Part shown: positions 52,059 through 60,967 of the stretch, in pieces
Position numbering within the stretch: position 1 is the stretch's first letter
Layout: each line of letters starts with the position of its first letter
Source: Ensifer sp. Root278
Lineage (GTDB): Bacteria > Pseudomonadota > Alphaproteobacteria > Rhizobiales > Rhizobiaceae
Direction: 5' to 3'
NCBI RefSeq assembly: GCF_001429285.1
Contig: NZ_LMJJ01000003.1
Location: 1 to 64,000, forward strand
DNA: 64,000 bases
Position numbers and translations under genes: made by a program
The notes under the pieces: model-generated
Seen by the model: the letters and a program-made list of their open reading frames with translations, nothing else
Told to the model about the DNA's origin: nothing
Databases searched by the model: none

Positions 52059-52661
52059 TCAACCTTTCAGGAAACGCCCGATCGCGGCGACCTCGTTCTG
52101 GCGGATATCGTGGCCACCCGGGTGCCATTCGGTTTCCGTTACGGCGCCCTGCCCTTGGAAATAGTCTGCCAGGGCCTGCGTCAGCGGCGCCGGGCAGATG
52201 GGATCGCGTTCGCCGCCCGTGATCAACACCCGGCGCCCTTTGAGGCCCGCGTTGTCCTTCGGTCGGAACGGGATCAGTGGATGCATGAGCACCGACTTGT
52301 CGAAGACACCGTCTTCGATGAGCACATTGGCAAGAATGTTCGCGCCGTTGGAATAGCCAAGGCCGATCACCTCCGAAGCCTGATGCTCGGCGGCCAATGC
52401 CTTGACGAAACCGGCCATCTTCTCGGTGGCGCGTGCAAGATCCGCCATGTCGTAGACGCCCTCGCCCGTGCGCTTGAAGAAGCGCGCAGCCCCATATTCC
52501 GCCACGTCGCCACGCGGCGAGACGATCGTCGCATCGGGCAGCAGCTCGGACGCGAAGGTGAAGAACTGGTTTTCATCTCCGCCCGTCCCGTGAAAGACGA
52601 AGAAGATCGGCTGGCCGGGCTTGCCGGCCTTCAGTTTGTGAACGTAGCCATGATCGACCAT
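52059..52661 (-). CDS. MhqD-like alpha/beta hydrolase (carboxylesterase)
   Basis: The product has 200 residues: FFVFHGTGGDENQFF oxyanion segment, LGYSNGANILANVL nucleophile elbow (Ser), LITGGERDPICP (Asp), and HPGGHDIRQNEV (His). It resembles the phospholipase/carboxylesterase family and B. subtilis MhqD, which acts with the dioxygenase MhqO in quinone detoxification. The ATG at 52661 follows CAGGAGAC. A hairpin separates it from the MhqO-like gene, and a near-perfect palindrome lies 76 bp upstream, so it probably has its own regulated promoter. Confidence 0.85.
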   Translation of the reverse strand: MVDHGYVHKLKAGKPGQPIFFVFHGTGGDENQFFTFASELLPDATIVSPRGDVAEYGAARFFKRTGEGVYDMADLARATEKMAGFVKALAAEHQASEVIGLGYSNGANILANVLIEDGVFDKSVLMHPLIPFRPKDNAGLKGRRVLITGGERDPICPAPLTQALADYFQGQGAVTETEWHPGGHDIRQNEVAAIGRFLKG

Positions 52662-52736
52662 TTTTGTCTCCTGGAGCAATTTCCGGAAACGGGTAAACAC
52701 CCCGTCCGAGATTGCCTGTTTTCAAAGCGTTAGATT

Positions 52737-52757
52737 CACGGTTTCGACGAAACTGTG
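52737..52757. promoter_or_regulatory. Near-perfect 21-bp palindrome upstream of the MhqD-like gene
   Basis: The core GTTTCGACGAAAC (52741-52753) is a perfect 13-bp palindrome. Outer arms CAC and GTG extend the symmetry to 21 bp with one mismatch. The size and symmetry fit a TetR- or MarR-type operator. Confidence 0.5.
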
Positions 52758-52785
52758 AACCGTTCTTCCGTACAATCCGGTGCCG

Positions 52786-52810
52786 AAGGCTCGCCATAAC
52801 GGCGAGCCTT
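52786..52810 (-). terminator. Hairpin after the MhqO-like gene
   Basis: A perfect 10-bp stem, AAGGCTCGCC with GGCGAGCCTT, encloses a 5-base loop. It is 15 bp beyond the MhqO-like stop and separates it from the MhqD-like gene. The T-run is weak. Confidence 0.65.
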
Positions 52811-52825
52811 CTCTGCATCGACGTG

Positions 52826-53758
52826 TTAGTCGTCGATCTTCTGCAGGTGGCTTTCCAGAATCGGACGCAGGTGCTTGTGCTGCTGCGGCAGCTTCAGCGC
52901 CTCGCCGAGGTGAGCGAGATCCTCGTCCCGGTCGAAGCCTGGCTCGTTGGTGGCGATCTCGAACAGCACGCCCCCCGGCGTGCGGAAGTAGATCGCCCAG
53001 AAGTAATCGCGGTCGATGACCGGGGTGACCTGGTAGCCGGTATCCATCAGCGCCTTGCGCACTTCCAGCTGCTTTTCGCGGTTTTCGACGGCAAAGGCGA
53101 TATGGTGCACCGAACCGGCGCCCTGAGAAGCGCGGCCGATATTCGGCATCGTCTCGAGGTCGATGACGCGCGCATCGTTGCCGCCAGGCACGATCAAACG
53201 CGTGACGCCGTCCTTGCGGTCAAGCTCCTCATAGCCCATGAACTTCAGCAGTTCGGCCGTCGCGCCTTCATCACGAAGACGGAGGGCGGCGGAGTGGAAG
53301 CCCCGGATCGCGTGATCCGCCGAGATGCCGCCTTCCGTCCAGGGCGTGCGCTGATCGCCCTTGACCTCTACGAGCGCAAAGCCGTCGCCATCAGGGCCGG
53401 CAAAGTTCAGGCGCTTCTCGCCGAAGGTTTCTTCGTCCTTGAGACCGGAGATACCCGATGCCGTCAGGCGATCCCGCCAGAAGCCGAGCGAGCCTTCGGG
53501 CACGGAGAAGACGGTGGTCCCGACTTCACCGGTACCGGCACGGCCGCGCGGCATGTTCGGGAACGGGAAATAGGTCATGACCGTGCCGGGTGTGCCGGCT
53601 TCGTCGCCGTAATAGAGGTGGTAGACATCCGGCGAGTCGAAGTTGACCGTCTTCTTGACGCGGCGCAGGCCGAGCGACTTGGTGAAGAACAGGTTGTTTT
53701 CGCGCGCATCGTCGGCCATCGAAGTGACGTGATGCAGACCCTTGATCTGATTGAGCAT
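52826..53758 (-). CDS. Ring-cleaving dioxygenase, MhqO-like (VOC superfamily)
   Basis: The product has 310 residues and two VOC modules: GLHHVTSMADDARENNLFFT (metal His) near the start and GSVHHIAFAVENREK near residue 205, with FEIATNEPGFDRDEDL (metal Glu). The length and motifs match MhqO/LinE-like extradiol dioxygenases that open hydroquinone rings. The ATG at 53758 is where family homology starts. It is divergent from dctB; an inverted repeat GTCAA/TTGAC lies about 100 bp upstream. Confidence 0.88.
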   Translation of the reverse strand: MLNQIKGLHHVTSMADDARENNLFFTKSLGLRRVKKTVNFDSPDVYHLYYGDEAGTPGTVMTYFPFPNMPRGRAGTGEVGTTVFSVPEGSLGFWRDRLTASGISGLKDEETFGEKRLNFAGPDGDGFALVEVKGDQRTPWTEGGISADHAIRGFHSAALRLRDEGATAELLKFMGYEELDRKDGVTRLIVPGGNDARVIDLETMPNIGRASQGAGSVHHIAFAVENREKQLEVRKALMDTGYQVTPVIDRDYFWAIYFRTPGGVLFEIATNEPGFDRDEDLAHLGEALKLPQQHKHLRPILESHLQKIDD

Positions 53759-53856
53759 TGCCGTGATCCTTTCTCTCCGGCGCCACCGGGCGCTCCGTTG
53801 GGTCATAGATGCGCTCATCCGGCCGTCGGCGAAAGACGGCGACGGCCAAACGCATT

Positions 53857-53873
53857 GTCAACATTTCATTGAC
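53857..53873. promoter_or_regulatory. Inverted repeat in the mhqO-like/dctB intergenic region
   Basis: GTCAA and TTGAC are separated by seven AT-rich bases. The site lies about 100 bp upstream of the MhqO-like start and 64 bp upstream of dctB. It may be a regulator-binding site; the arms are short. Confidence 0.35.
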
Positions 53874-53936
53874 GACACCAGAGACTCGTCAACAATCATA
53901 TGCCTGGCAGCGCTGCGCTTGTGACCGGTTGCGCCG

Positions 53937-55823
53937 ATGCATAAGATCGGCTCGCGGCATGTTGCCGTAAGCACGCGAGGAGGCGCGCGGACACCTGTGA
54001 AATTTCGCCTGGCTCTTGGATTCCTGCTGTTGCCGCTGCTTGCGACCATGCTGGCCTGGAAAGGCTATGCGGTCACGACAGACAGCTATCTGCGCGAGGC
54101 GACCGCTCAAGCCACCACCGCTCTCCGGCTCGCCGTCACGGCGCTCGATGGTCACCTCAACCGCTATCAGGCGCTGCCAGCATTGATCGCCGATCACGAA
54201 GACGTTCAGGAACTGGTCACCCGCCCGCGTGATCGGCGACTGAGGGAGGCGGTGAACACCTATCTGAAAGACATCAACGCGCTGCTCCACTCCTCCGATA
54301 TCTATGTCATCACGCCGGACGGCGATACGATCGCTGCCAGCAACTATGACGGGCCAACGAGCTTCGTCGGCCAGAACTTCAGTTACCGGCCCTATTTCCA
54401 GGAAGCGCTTCGCGGACAGCAGTCGCGGTTCTATGCGCTTGGCACCACATCGCTGAAGCGCGGCTACTATTTCGGCTCGCCAATCCAGATCGGCGACGAA
54501 ATCCGCGGCGTTATCGTCTTCAAGGTCGATGTCGAAAGCATCGAAGCCTCGTGGCAGGGTGGGGAATACAGGATCTTCGTTTCCGATCCCGAAGGCATCA
54601 TCTTCATGTCCGGGGACCCGGACTGGCTCTATTCCTCTATCCTGCCGCTGACCTCAGACCGCCGCGCGCGCACCGAAGCCTCGAGGCGGTACGCCGACGC
54701 CACCCTGCGTCCGCTGCCCATGGCAGAGAGCAACGCGTCCGACCACCGCTTCATGACCGTCTCCTCCGGCGGTTCGAGCCGCGAATACCTCGTGCTCTCC
54801 CAATATATGCCGGATGCCGACTGGACCGTGAACGTACTGGTGGATACGGCCTCTGCCTATACGCAAGCGCTGACCACCGTCGCCGCCGCGCTGCTGTTGA
54901 TCTGTCTTGCCGGCCTTGGCGTGGCCATTGTTCTGCAGCGGCGTGCGCGGCTCAACGAACGCATTTCAATGCAGGCAGAAGCGCAGGTCGAACTCGAACG
55001 CCGTGTCGACGAACGCACCGCCGACCTCGCGCGCGTCAATACCCAGATCGAGGAGGAGATCGCCGAACGTCGCCTGACGGAACAGCAGTTGCGCCGCACA
55101 CAGGCCGACCTGATCCAGGCAGGCAAACTGGCAGGTCTCGGCCAAATGTCCGCGGCGCTTTCGCACGAATTCAACCAGCCACTTGCCGCCGCCAAGACCT
55201 ATGCCGACAGCGCGGCCCTGCTGATCGAACGTGGTCGCTCCGACGAGGCGACCGACAATATCCGCCGGATCTCCGGGCTCGTCGACCGCATGGCGGCGAT
55301 CAGCAAGCATCTGCGAAATTTCGCCCGCAAACCGAATGAGAAGCTTGGGCCGGTTCCGGTCGAAGAGGTGGTGCGCGATACGATGGAGATCGTATCGGTT
55401 CGGCTGAAGGCCGCAGCGGCAACCATCGACATCGATCTCGGCGATAAACCGCTCGTCGTCCGTGCCGGCTCAGTCCGCCTGCAGCAGGTGCTCGTCAACA
55501 TCATCTCCAATGCGGCCGATGCGGTCGAGGGGCTTGATGACCGGACCATTCGCCTTCGCGCCCGACAGGAAGACCACAAGGTGGTGCTGACGGTCAGCGA
55601 TCGGGGACCTGGCATCGCGCCGGCGATTGCCGAGCGTATCTTCGATCCGTTCTTTTCCACAAAGGGCGTCGGCAAGGGGCTGGGCCTTGGCCTTTCGATT
55701 TCCTATAACATTATCAAGGATTTCGGTGGCAGTCTTATCGCAACCAACCTTGCGGAAGGCGGCGCCGAGTTCCGGATCGAACTTGCCGCTGAAAACAGCA
55801 ATGCCCGGGAGGCTGCCGAATGA
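53937..55823 (+). CDS. dctB: C4-dicarboxylate-type sensor histidine kinase DctB
   Basis: The product has 628 residues. Spans are near 22-42 and 308-330, with a double-Cache periplasmic sensor between (SSDIYVITPDGDTIAASNYD, FSYRPYFQEALRGQ, YYFGSPIQIGDEIRGVIVFK). A cytoplasmic coiled coil follows, then HisKA LSHEFNQPLAAAKTYADSA and the catalytic domain with NIISNAADAVEGL and KGLGLGLSIS. This is the DctB/NtrB-like plan that controls sigma-54 activators. It overlaps dctD by 4 bp. No dctA transporter is adjacent, so the ligand and target may differ from classical DctB. Confidence 0.87.
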   Translation: MHKIGSRHVAVSTRGGARTPVKFRLALGFLLLPLLATMLAWKGYAVTTDSYLREATAQATTALRLAVTALDGHLNRYQALPALIADHEDVQELVTRPRDRRLREAVNTYLKDINALLHSSDIYVITPDGDTIAASNYDGPTSFVGQNFSYRPYFQEALRGQQSRFYALGTTSLKRGYYFGSPIQIGDEIRGVIVFKVDVESIEASWQGGEYRIFVSDPEGIIFMSGDPDWLYSSILPLTSDRRARTEASRRYADATLRPLPMAESNASDHRFMTVSSGGSSREYLVLSQYMPDADWTVNVLVDTASAYTQALTTVAAALLLICLAGLGVAIVLQRRARLNERISMQAEAQVELERRVDERTADLARVNTQIEEEIAERRLTEQQLRRTQADLIQAGKLAGLGQMSAALSHEFNQPLAAAKTYADSAALLIERGRSDEATDNIRRISGLVDRMAAISKHLRNFARKPNEKLGPVPVEEVVRDTMEIVSVRLKAAAATIDIDLGDKPLVVRAGSVRLQQVLVNIISNAADAVEGLDDRTIRLRARQEDHKVVLTVSDRGPGIAPAIAERIFDPFFSTKGVGKGLGLGLSISYNIIKDFGGSLIATNLAEGGAEFRIELAAENSNAREAAE

Positions 55824-57178
55824 TCGAAAGCCGGATCCTGCTCGTCGACGACGAAGAGGAGGTGCGCCATTCGAGCGCGCAGGCGCTGGAACTGGCGGGT
55901 TTCCGCGTCGATGTCTTCGCCGCAGCCGAATGTGCCCTGGAATTCATCAGCTACAGCTTCGCCGGTGTCGTCATCAGCGACATCCGCATGCCCGGCATGG
56001 ACGGCATGACGCTGCTACAACGCATCCGAGAGATCGATGCCGAGGTGCCGGTCATCCTCGTCACCGGCCATGGCGACGTTCAGCTTGCCGTGCGCGCGAT
56101 GCGCGAAGGCGCCTATGATTTCGTCGAGAAGCCGTTTGCGGCACAGATGCTCGCTGGCACCATTCGCCGGGCGTTGGACTGGCGCGCGCTCGTTCTGGAA
56201 AACCGCCGGCTGAAAGCCGTCGCCGGCAAACGCGACGACATCGAGCAGCGGCTCCCCGGCCGCAGCCAGGTCATGGTCGATCTGCGCTATCGTATCCGCG
56301 CCATCGGCGCAGCCGACGCGGACACGCTGATCATCGGCGATACCGGCGTCGGCAAGGAGGTGCTGGCCCGCACGCTGCATGATCTCAGCGCTCGCGCCAA
56401 CAGCCCGTTCATCGCCATCAACTGCGCGGCCCTGCCGGAGAACCTGATCGAGAGCGAACTCTTCGGCCACGAGCCCGGCGCCTTTCCCGGCGCCATTCGT
56501 CCGCGCTACGGCAAATTCGAGCATGGTCGCGGCGGCACCATCCTGCTCGACGAGATCGGCTCGATGCCGTTCGACCTTCAGGCAAAATTCCTGCGCGTCC
56601 TCCAGGAACGCGTCATCACCCGCCTCGGATCGAACGAAGTCGTACCGCTCGATGTGCGCTTCATCGCCACCAGCAAGGTCGATCTCGAAAGGGAAGTTGC
56701 CGCGGGGCGCTTCCGCGCCGATCTGCTCTACCGCCTCAACGTCGCAACGCTTCGGGTTCCCTCGCTCGCCCAGCGCCGCGCCGATATCCCGCTGCTCTTC
56801 CTGCAACTGGTAAGGGAATCTGCGGCACGCTATGGCCGCGATGAAGTCGAGGTCTCGCAAGCCATGCTGGCGGAAATGGCGGAGCGCGACTGGCCGGGCA
56901 ATGTGCGCGAACTGCGCAACGCCGCCGAGCGGCTGGTGCTCGGGCTTGATTCAGCACCGCTCGATGCCGCGAAGGAAGAGAGCGGCCGGCTTGCCGACAA
57001 GGTGGCAGCCTATGAAAAGGGTCTCATCGCCAGCGCCATTGCCGCGCATGGCGGCGCCCTGAAGCCGGTCTACGAGTCTCTCGGCATTTCGCGCAAGACG
57101 CTCTACGAGAAAATGCAGAAGTTCGGGCTCGACAAGAAGCTTGTCGCTGCAGATTTCCCGGCCGATGGCGAACTCTGA
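55820..57178 (+). CDS. dctD: Sigma-54-dependent response regulator DctD
   Basis: The product has 452 residues. The receiver has the acceptor Asp in GVVISDIRMPGMDG and Lys in DFVEKPF. The AAA+ domain (about 145-375) has Walker A GDTGVGKE, GGTILLDEIGSM (Walker B) and RFRADLLYRLNV. The C-terminal Fis-type HTH is GGALKPVYESLGISRKTLYEKM. The sigma-54 contact loop usually reading GAFTGA is GAFPGA here. It should activate sigma-54 promoters when phosphorylated by DctB, but none is recognised nearby. Confidence 0.9.
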   Translation: MIESRILLVDDEEEVRHSSAQALELAGFRVDVFAAAECALEFISYSFAGVVISDIRMPGMDGMTLLQRIREIDAEVPVILVTGHGDVQLAVRAMREGAYDFVEKPFAAQMLAGTIRRALDWRALVLENRRLKAVAGKRDDIEQRLPGRSQVMVDLRYRIRAIGAADADTLIIGDTGVGKEVLARTLHDLSARANSPFIAINCAALPENLIESELFGHEPGAFPGAIRPRYGKFEHGRGGTILLDEIGSMPFDLQAKFLRVLQERVITRLGSNEVVPLDVRFIATSKVDLEREVAAGRFRADLLYRLNVATLRVPSLAQRRADIPLLFLQLVRESAARYGRDEVEVSQAMLAEMAERDWPGNVRELRNAAERLVLGLDSAPLDAAKEESGRLADKVAAYEKGLIASAIAAHGGALKPVYESLGISRKTLYEKMQKFGLDKKLVAADFPADGEL

Positions 57179-57218
57179 TCAGAGCCCGCGCCGAAACCGC
57201 AAGTGCCCGGAATAAAGC

Positions 57219-57242
57219 AGGGACGCGATCGCTCGCGTCCCT
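57219..57242. terminator. Bidirectional hairpin between dctD and the oligopeptide operon
   Basis: A perfect 10-bp stem, AGGGACGCGA with TCGCGTCCCT, encloses a 4-base loop between convergent genes. There is no long T-run. Confidence 0.7.
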
Positions 57243-57264
57243 GTCAACTGCGGTATCGGCCGGC

Positions 57265-58866
57265 TCAGACGTTGAAGGCTGCGCCGATCAGCGTCTTGGT
57301 ATAGGGCTGCTTCGCCGCCTCGAAGATCGCGTCCGTTTCGCCTTCCTCGACGATCTTGCCGTTCTTCATGACGATCACATAGTCCGACATCGCCTTCACC
57401 ACCGAAAGATCGTGGCTGATGAAGATGTAGGAGAGCCCATGCGAGCGCTGCAGGTCGCGCAGGAGTTCGATCACCTGACCCTGAACCGAGCGGTCGAGCG
57501 CCGAGGTCGGTTCGTCGAGAATGACGACCTTGGGCTTCAGGATCATTGCGCGGGCGATCGCGATGCGCTGCCGCTGGCCGCCCGAGAACTCGTGCGGGTA
57601 GCGGTTGCGGGACGCAGGGTCGAGCCCCACTTCCTTCAGCGCTTCTGACGCCCGGCGGTCGCGATCGGCACGGCTGAGCTCGGGCTCGTGCACTTGCAGG
57701 CCTTCGGTGATGATCTCACCGACGGTGCGCCGGGGTGAAAGCGAGCCGTACGGATCCTGGAAGACGAGTTGCAACGTGCGACGCAGCGGCCGCATCTGCC
57801 CGCGGTCGAAGCCGGAAATATCCGTCGTCCCGAAACGATAGTAGCCGCTGCTCGGCAGAAGCCTTAGAAGCGCACGACCGAGCGTCGACTTGCCGGAACC
57901 GGACTCGCCGACGACGCCGATCGTCTGCCCCTCTTGCAGGCGCAGATTGACGTTGTCCACCGCACGGAAGACAGACTTCCCACCCCGGAAAAGCCCGCCG
58001 CCGATCTGATAGTCGACACAGACGTCGCGGCCTTCGAGAATGATCGGCGCGCTGTCGGCCGGCGACGCCTTGCGGCCGCTCGGCTCGGCCGCGAGCAGCA
58101 TCTTCGTGTAGTCGGCCTGCGGCCGCTCGAAGATGTCAGCCGTCGTGCCTCTCTCCACCACTTCGCCGCGACGCATCACCGCAACGCGGTCCGCGAAGTG
58201 CTTGACGATGCCGAGGTCGTGCGTGATCAGCACGATCGCCATGCCGAAGCGCTTCTGCAGCGACTTGAGCAGATCAAGGATCTGCGCCTGGATCGTCACG
58301 TCGAGCGCCGTCGTCGGTTCGTCCGCGATCAGGAGATCCGGGTCGTTGGCAAGCGCCATGGCGATCATCACGCGCTGACGCTGGCCACCCGAAAGTTCAT
58401 GCGGATAGCTGTCGATGCGGCGCCCAGGTTCCGGGATGCCGACGAGCTCGAGCAGTTCAAGCACGCGCGCCCGCGCCTGTTTGAACGTGCCGCCCCGATG
58501 GTGCACGATCGGCTCGGCGATCTGGCGGCCGACGGGATAGAGCGGATCGAGCGAGGTCATCGGCTCCTGGAAGATCATGGTGACCTTCGCACCGCGCACC
58601 TCGTTCAGCGCCTTGGGCGGCAGGCCCACAAGCTCCTGGCCGCGGTAACGCGCGGAGCCGGTGACCTCACCGTTCTTGGCGAGCAGGCCCATGATGCCCA
58701 TCATCGTCTGGCTCTTGCCGGAGCCGGACTCGCCGACGACCGCAAGCGTTTCACCGGTACGGACGTCGAGATCGATGCCCTTGACCGCTTCCACCGTGCC
58801 ATCAGGCGTCGAGAAGTTCACCTTGAGGCCGCGAACGGCCAGGATGGTTTCCTTGGTATCTGCCAT
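57265..58866 (-). CDS. Oligopeptide ABC transporter, fused double ATPase (OppDF/YejF-like)
   Basis: The product has 533 residues with two NBDs. NBD1 (about 10-255) has Walker [10 protein letters not shown], signature LSGGQRQRV and [16 protein letters not shown]2 (about 285-530) has [18 protein letters not shown] and [13 protein letters not shown]. The fused DppD-DppF form is typical of Yej-type and rhizobial peptide importers. The start at 58866 is 1 bp after the permease stop, so it is the last gene of the leftward operon. Confidence 0.92.
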   Translation of the reverse strand: MADTKETILAVRGLKVNFSTPDGTVEAVKGIDLDVRTGETLAVVGESGSGKSQTMMGIMGLLAKNGEVTGSARYRGQELVGLPPKALNEVRGAKVTMIFQEPMTSLDPLYPVGRQIAEPIVHHRGGTFKQARARVLELLELVGIPEPGRRIDSYPHELSGGQRQRVMIAMALANDPDLLIADEPTTALDVTIQAQILDLLKSLQKRFGMAIVLITHDLGIVKHFADRVAVMRRGEVVERGTTADIFERPQADYTKMLLAAEPSGRKASPADSAPIILEGRDVCVDYQIGGGLFRGGKSVFRAVDNVNLRLQEGQTIGVVGESGSGKSTLGRALLRLLPSSGYYRFGTTDISGFDRGQMRPLRRTLQLVFQDPYGSLSPRRTVGEIITEGLQVHEPELSRADRDRRASEALKEVGLDPASRNRYPHEFSGGQRQRIAIARAMILKPKVVILDEPTSALDRSVQGQVIELLRDLQRSHGLSYIFISHDLSVVKAMSDYVIVMKNGKIVEEGETDAIFEAAKQPYTKTLIGAAFNV

Positions 58867-58867
58867 G

Positions 58868-59998
58868 TCAGCGATCCTTCGGGTCGAGCGCGTCGCGCAG
58901 GCCGTCGCCAACGAAATTCAGCGAGAACAGCGTCAGGACAAAGAAGATGGCCGGGAAGATGAGCAGCCACGGCGCCGACTGGATGTTGTTTGCGCCTTCC
59001 GAGATCAGCGCTCCCCAGCTCGTCAGCGGCGCCTGAACGCCGAGGCCAAGGAAGGAGAGGAAGCTCTCGAGCAGGATCACCTTGGGCACGACGACGGTCA
59101 CGAAAACGATGACCGGACCGATCGTATTGGGGATGATGTGCCGGCGGATGATCTGCCAATCGGTCAGGCCGAGTGCCTGCGCGGCGCCGACGAACTCGCG
59201 CCGCTTGAGCGCAAGCGTCTGGCCGCGCACGATACGGGCCATGTCGAGCCATTCCACCGCCCCGATCACCAGGAAGATCAGGATGAACGAGCGACCGAAG
59301 AACACGACGAGAACGACGACGAGGAAGACGAAGGGCAGAGAATACATGATCTCCACCAGTCGCATCATGACGTTGTCGACGCGGCCGCCGATATAGCCCG
59401 ATGTCGCGCCGTAGACGACGCCGATGCCGAGCGAAACGAGGCTCGCCAGCAGGCCGACGGCTATCGAGATCTGGCCACCGAGCATGACGCGGACCAGAAG
59501 ATCGCGACCGTTGGAATCGGTGCCGAAGGGGAAGTATTCCCGGTCGACCTGACCGGTCACTTTCAGCGTGCGGCCGTCATCTTCCGTTGCCACCACCTGG
59601 GTGTCGCGGAACTCGTTGGCGCGATCGAAATAGCGCGTTGCGCGCGCATCGATCGGCTGTTCCGAGGTGATCGTCGCGGTGAAGGTCTCACCCTCGAGAT
59701 TGAACTCCTTGAGCGTGACGCGGGCGCGGGTCGCGATGCCTTCCATCACCCCCTGCAACGTCGAAACGTCGGGCCGCGGCTCGAGGCTGGGGGCTTTCGT
59801 GACGTATGACGGAAACACCTGGTCATAGGTATGCGGCACAAACAGCGGACCTAAGAACGAGAACAGCGCGATCAGTGCCAGCATCACGCAACCGGCCATG
59901 GCGGCACGGTTGCGCTTGAAGCGCATGGCGGCGAGCTGGAAGAGGCTGCGCCCCTTGGTTTCCGGTGTCACCACCGGGGTCTGGACGATATCAGTCAT
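58868..59998 (-). CDS. Oligopeptide ABC transporter permease (OppC/YejE-like)
   Basis: The product has 376 residues. The first span is at about 36-56 (AGCVMLALIALFSFLGPLF), a long periplasmic insert covers about 60-165, and five further spans follow, with the EAA segment EFVGAAQALGLTDWQIIRRHII. The long insert between spans 1 and 2 matches YejE more than OppC. It overlaps the upstream permease gene by 8 bp. Confidence 0.9.
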   Translation of the reverse strand: MTDIVQTPVVTPETKGRSLFQLAAMRFKRNRAAMAGCVMLALIALFSFLGPLFVPHTYDQVFPSYVTKAPSLEPRPDVSTLQGVMEGIATRARVTLKEFNLEGETFTATITSEQPIDARATRYFDRANEFRDTQVVATEDDGRTLKVTGQVDREYFPFGTDSNGRDLLVRVMLGGQISIAVGLLASLVSLGIGVVYGATSGYIGGRVDNVMMRLVEIMYSLPFVFLVVVLVVFFGRSFILIFLVIGAVEWLDMARIVRGQTLALKRREFVGAAQALGLTDWQIIRRHIIPNTIGPVIVFVTVVVPKVILLESFLSFLGLGVQAPLTSWGALISEGANNIQSAPWLLIFPAIFFVLTLFSLNFVGDGLRDALDPKDR

Positions 59999-60914
59999 GG
60001 CGAACCCTCGGATCGAGCAGGCCGTAGAGAATGTCGACCAGGAGATTGAAAACGATGACGAAGATTGCAACGAGAATGACCGTGCCCATCACCAGCGTAT
60101 AGTCACGGTTGATCGCGCCGAGGACGAAGTAACGGCCGACACCCGGAATGGTGAAGATCGTCTCGACGACAGCCGAACCGGTCAGCAGCGCCGCGGCACA
60201 GGGTGCGAGATAGGACACGACCGGCAGCATCGCGCCGCGCATCGCGTGGGTCACCACAACCGTTCGCGCAGGTAGGCCGTAGGCCCTGGCGGTTCGGATG
60301 TGGTCGGTGTGAAGCGCCTCGATCATCGATCCGCGTGTCAGGCGCGCGAAAACCGCAACCTGCGGCAGTGCCAGCGCAATCATCGGCAGGATCAGGGAGC
60401 GGAACGATCCATCACCCCAACCGCCGGAGGGAACCCACGAAAGGCCGACCGCGAATATCAACACGAGCACCGGACCGACAACGAAGTTCGGCACGGTGAC
60501 GCCGATCGTCGAGACCGACATGATCGCAAAATCGAGAATGCTGTTCTGCCTGAGCGCGGCGATCGTGCCGGCAGTCACGCCGCCGATGAGAGCAAGCAAC
60601 AGCGCGTAGAAGCCGAGCTCCATCGAATAGGGCAGACCCTTGCTGATCAATTCAGCGACATTGTTGTCTTTATAGACATAGCTCGGGCCGAAGTCGCCGG
60701 TCACAGCATTGCTGAGATAGTGCGTGTATTGGCGCCAAAGGGGCTGGTCGAGCTGATACGTCTTCATCAGGTTCGCCATCGTTTGTGGCGGAAGAGGACG
60801 CTCGAGGTTGAAGGGGCCACCAGGGGCGAACCGCATCAGGAAGAAGGATATGGTGACGACGATAAACAAGGTCGGCACCGCACTCGCCAATCGGCGGAGG
60901 ATGAAGGAAATCAT
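59991..60914 (-). CDS. Oligopeptide ABC transporter permease (OppB/DppB-like)
   Basis: The product has 307 residues and six spans: MISFILRRLASAVPTLFIVV at the start, FAPGGPFNLERPLPP, LALIGGVTAGTIAAL, and the EAA loop TARAYGLPARTVVVTHAMRGAML. The length fits OppB/DppB (about 306) rather than the longer YejB. It lies 53 bp downstream of the binding-protein gene. Confidence 0.92.
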   Translation of the reverse strand: MISFILRRLASAVPTLFIVVTISFFLMRFAPGGPFNLERPLPPQTMANLMKTYQLDQPLWRQYTHYLSNAVTGDFGPSYVYKDNNVAELISKGLPYSMELGFYALLLALIGGVTAGTIAALRQNSILDFAIMSVSTIGVTVPNFVVGPVLVLIFAVGLSWVPSGGWGDGSFRSLILPMIALALPQVAVFARLTRGSMIEALHTDHIRTARAYGLPARTVVVTHAMRGAMLPVVSYLAPCAAALLTGSAVVETIFTIPGVGRYFVLGAINRDYTLVMGTVILVAIFVIVFNLLVDILYGLLDPRVRHD

Positions 60915-60967
60915 GGACGTGCTCCGGAGGCGACGCGCGGCCTGTTACCGCGCGTCGTCTCTGTTCG

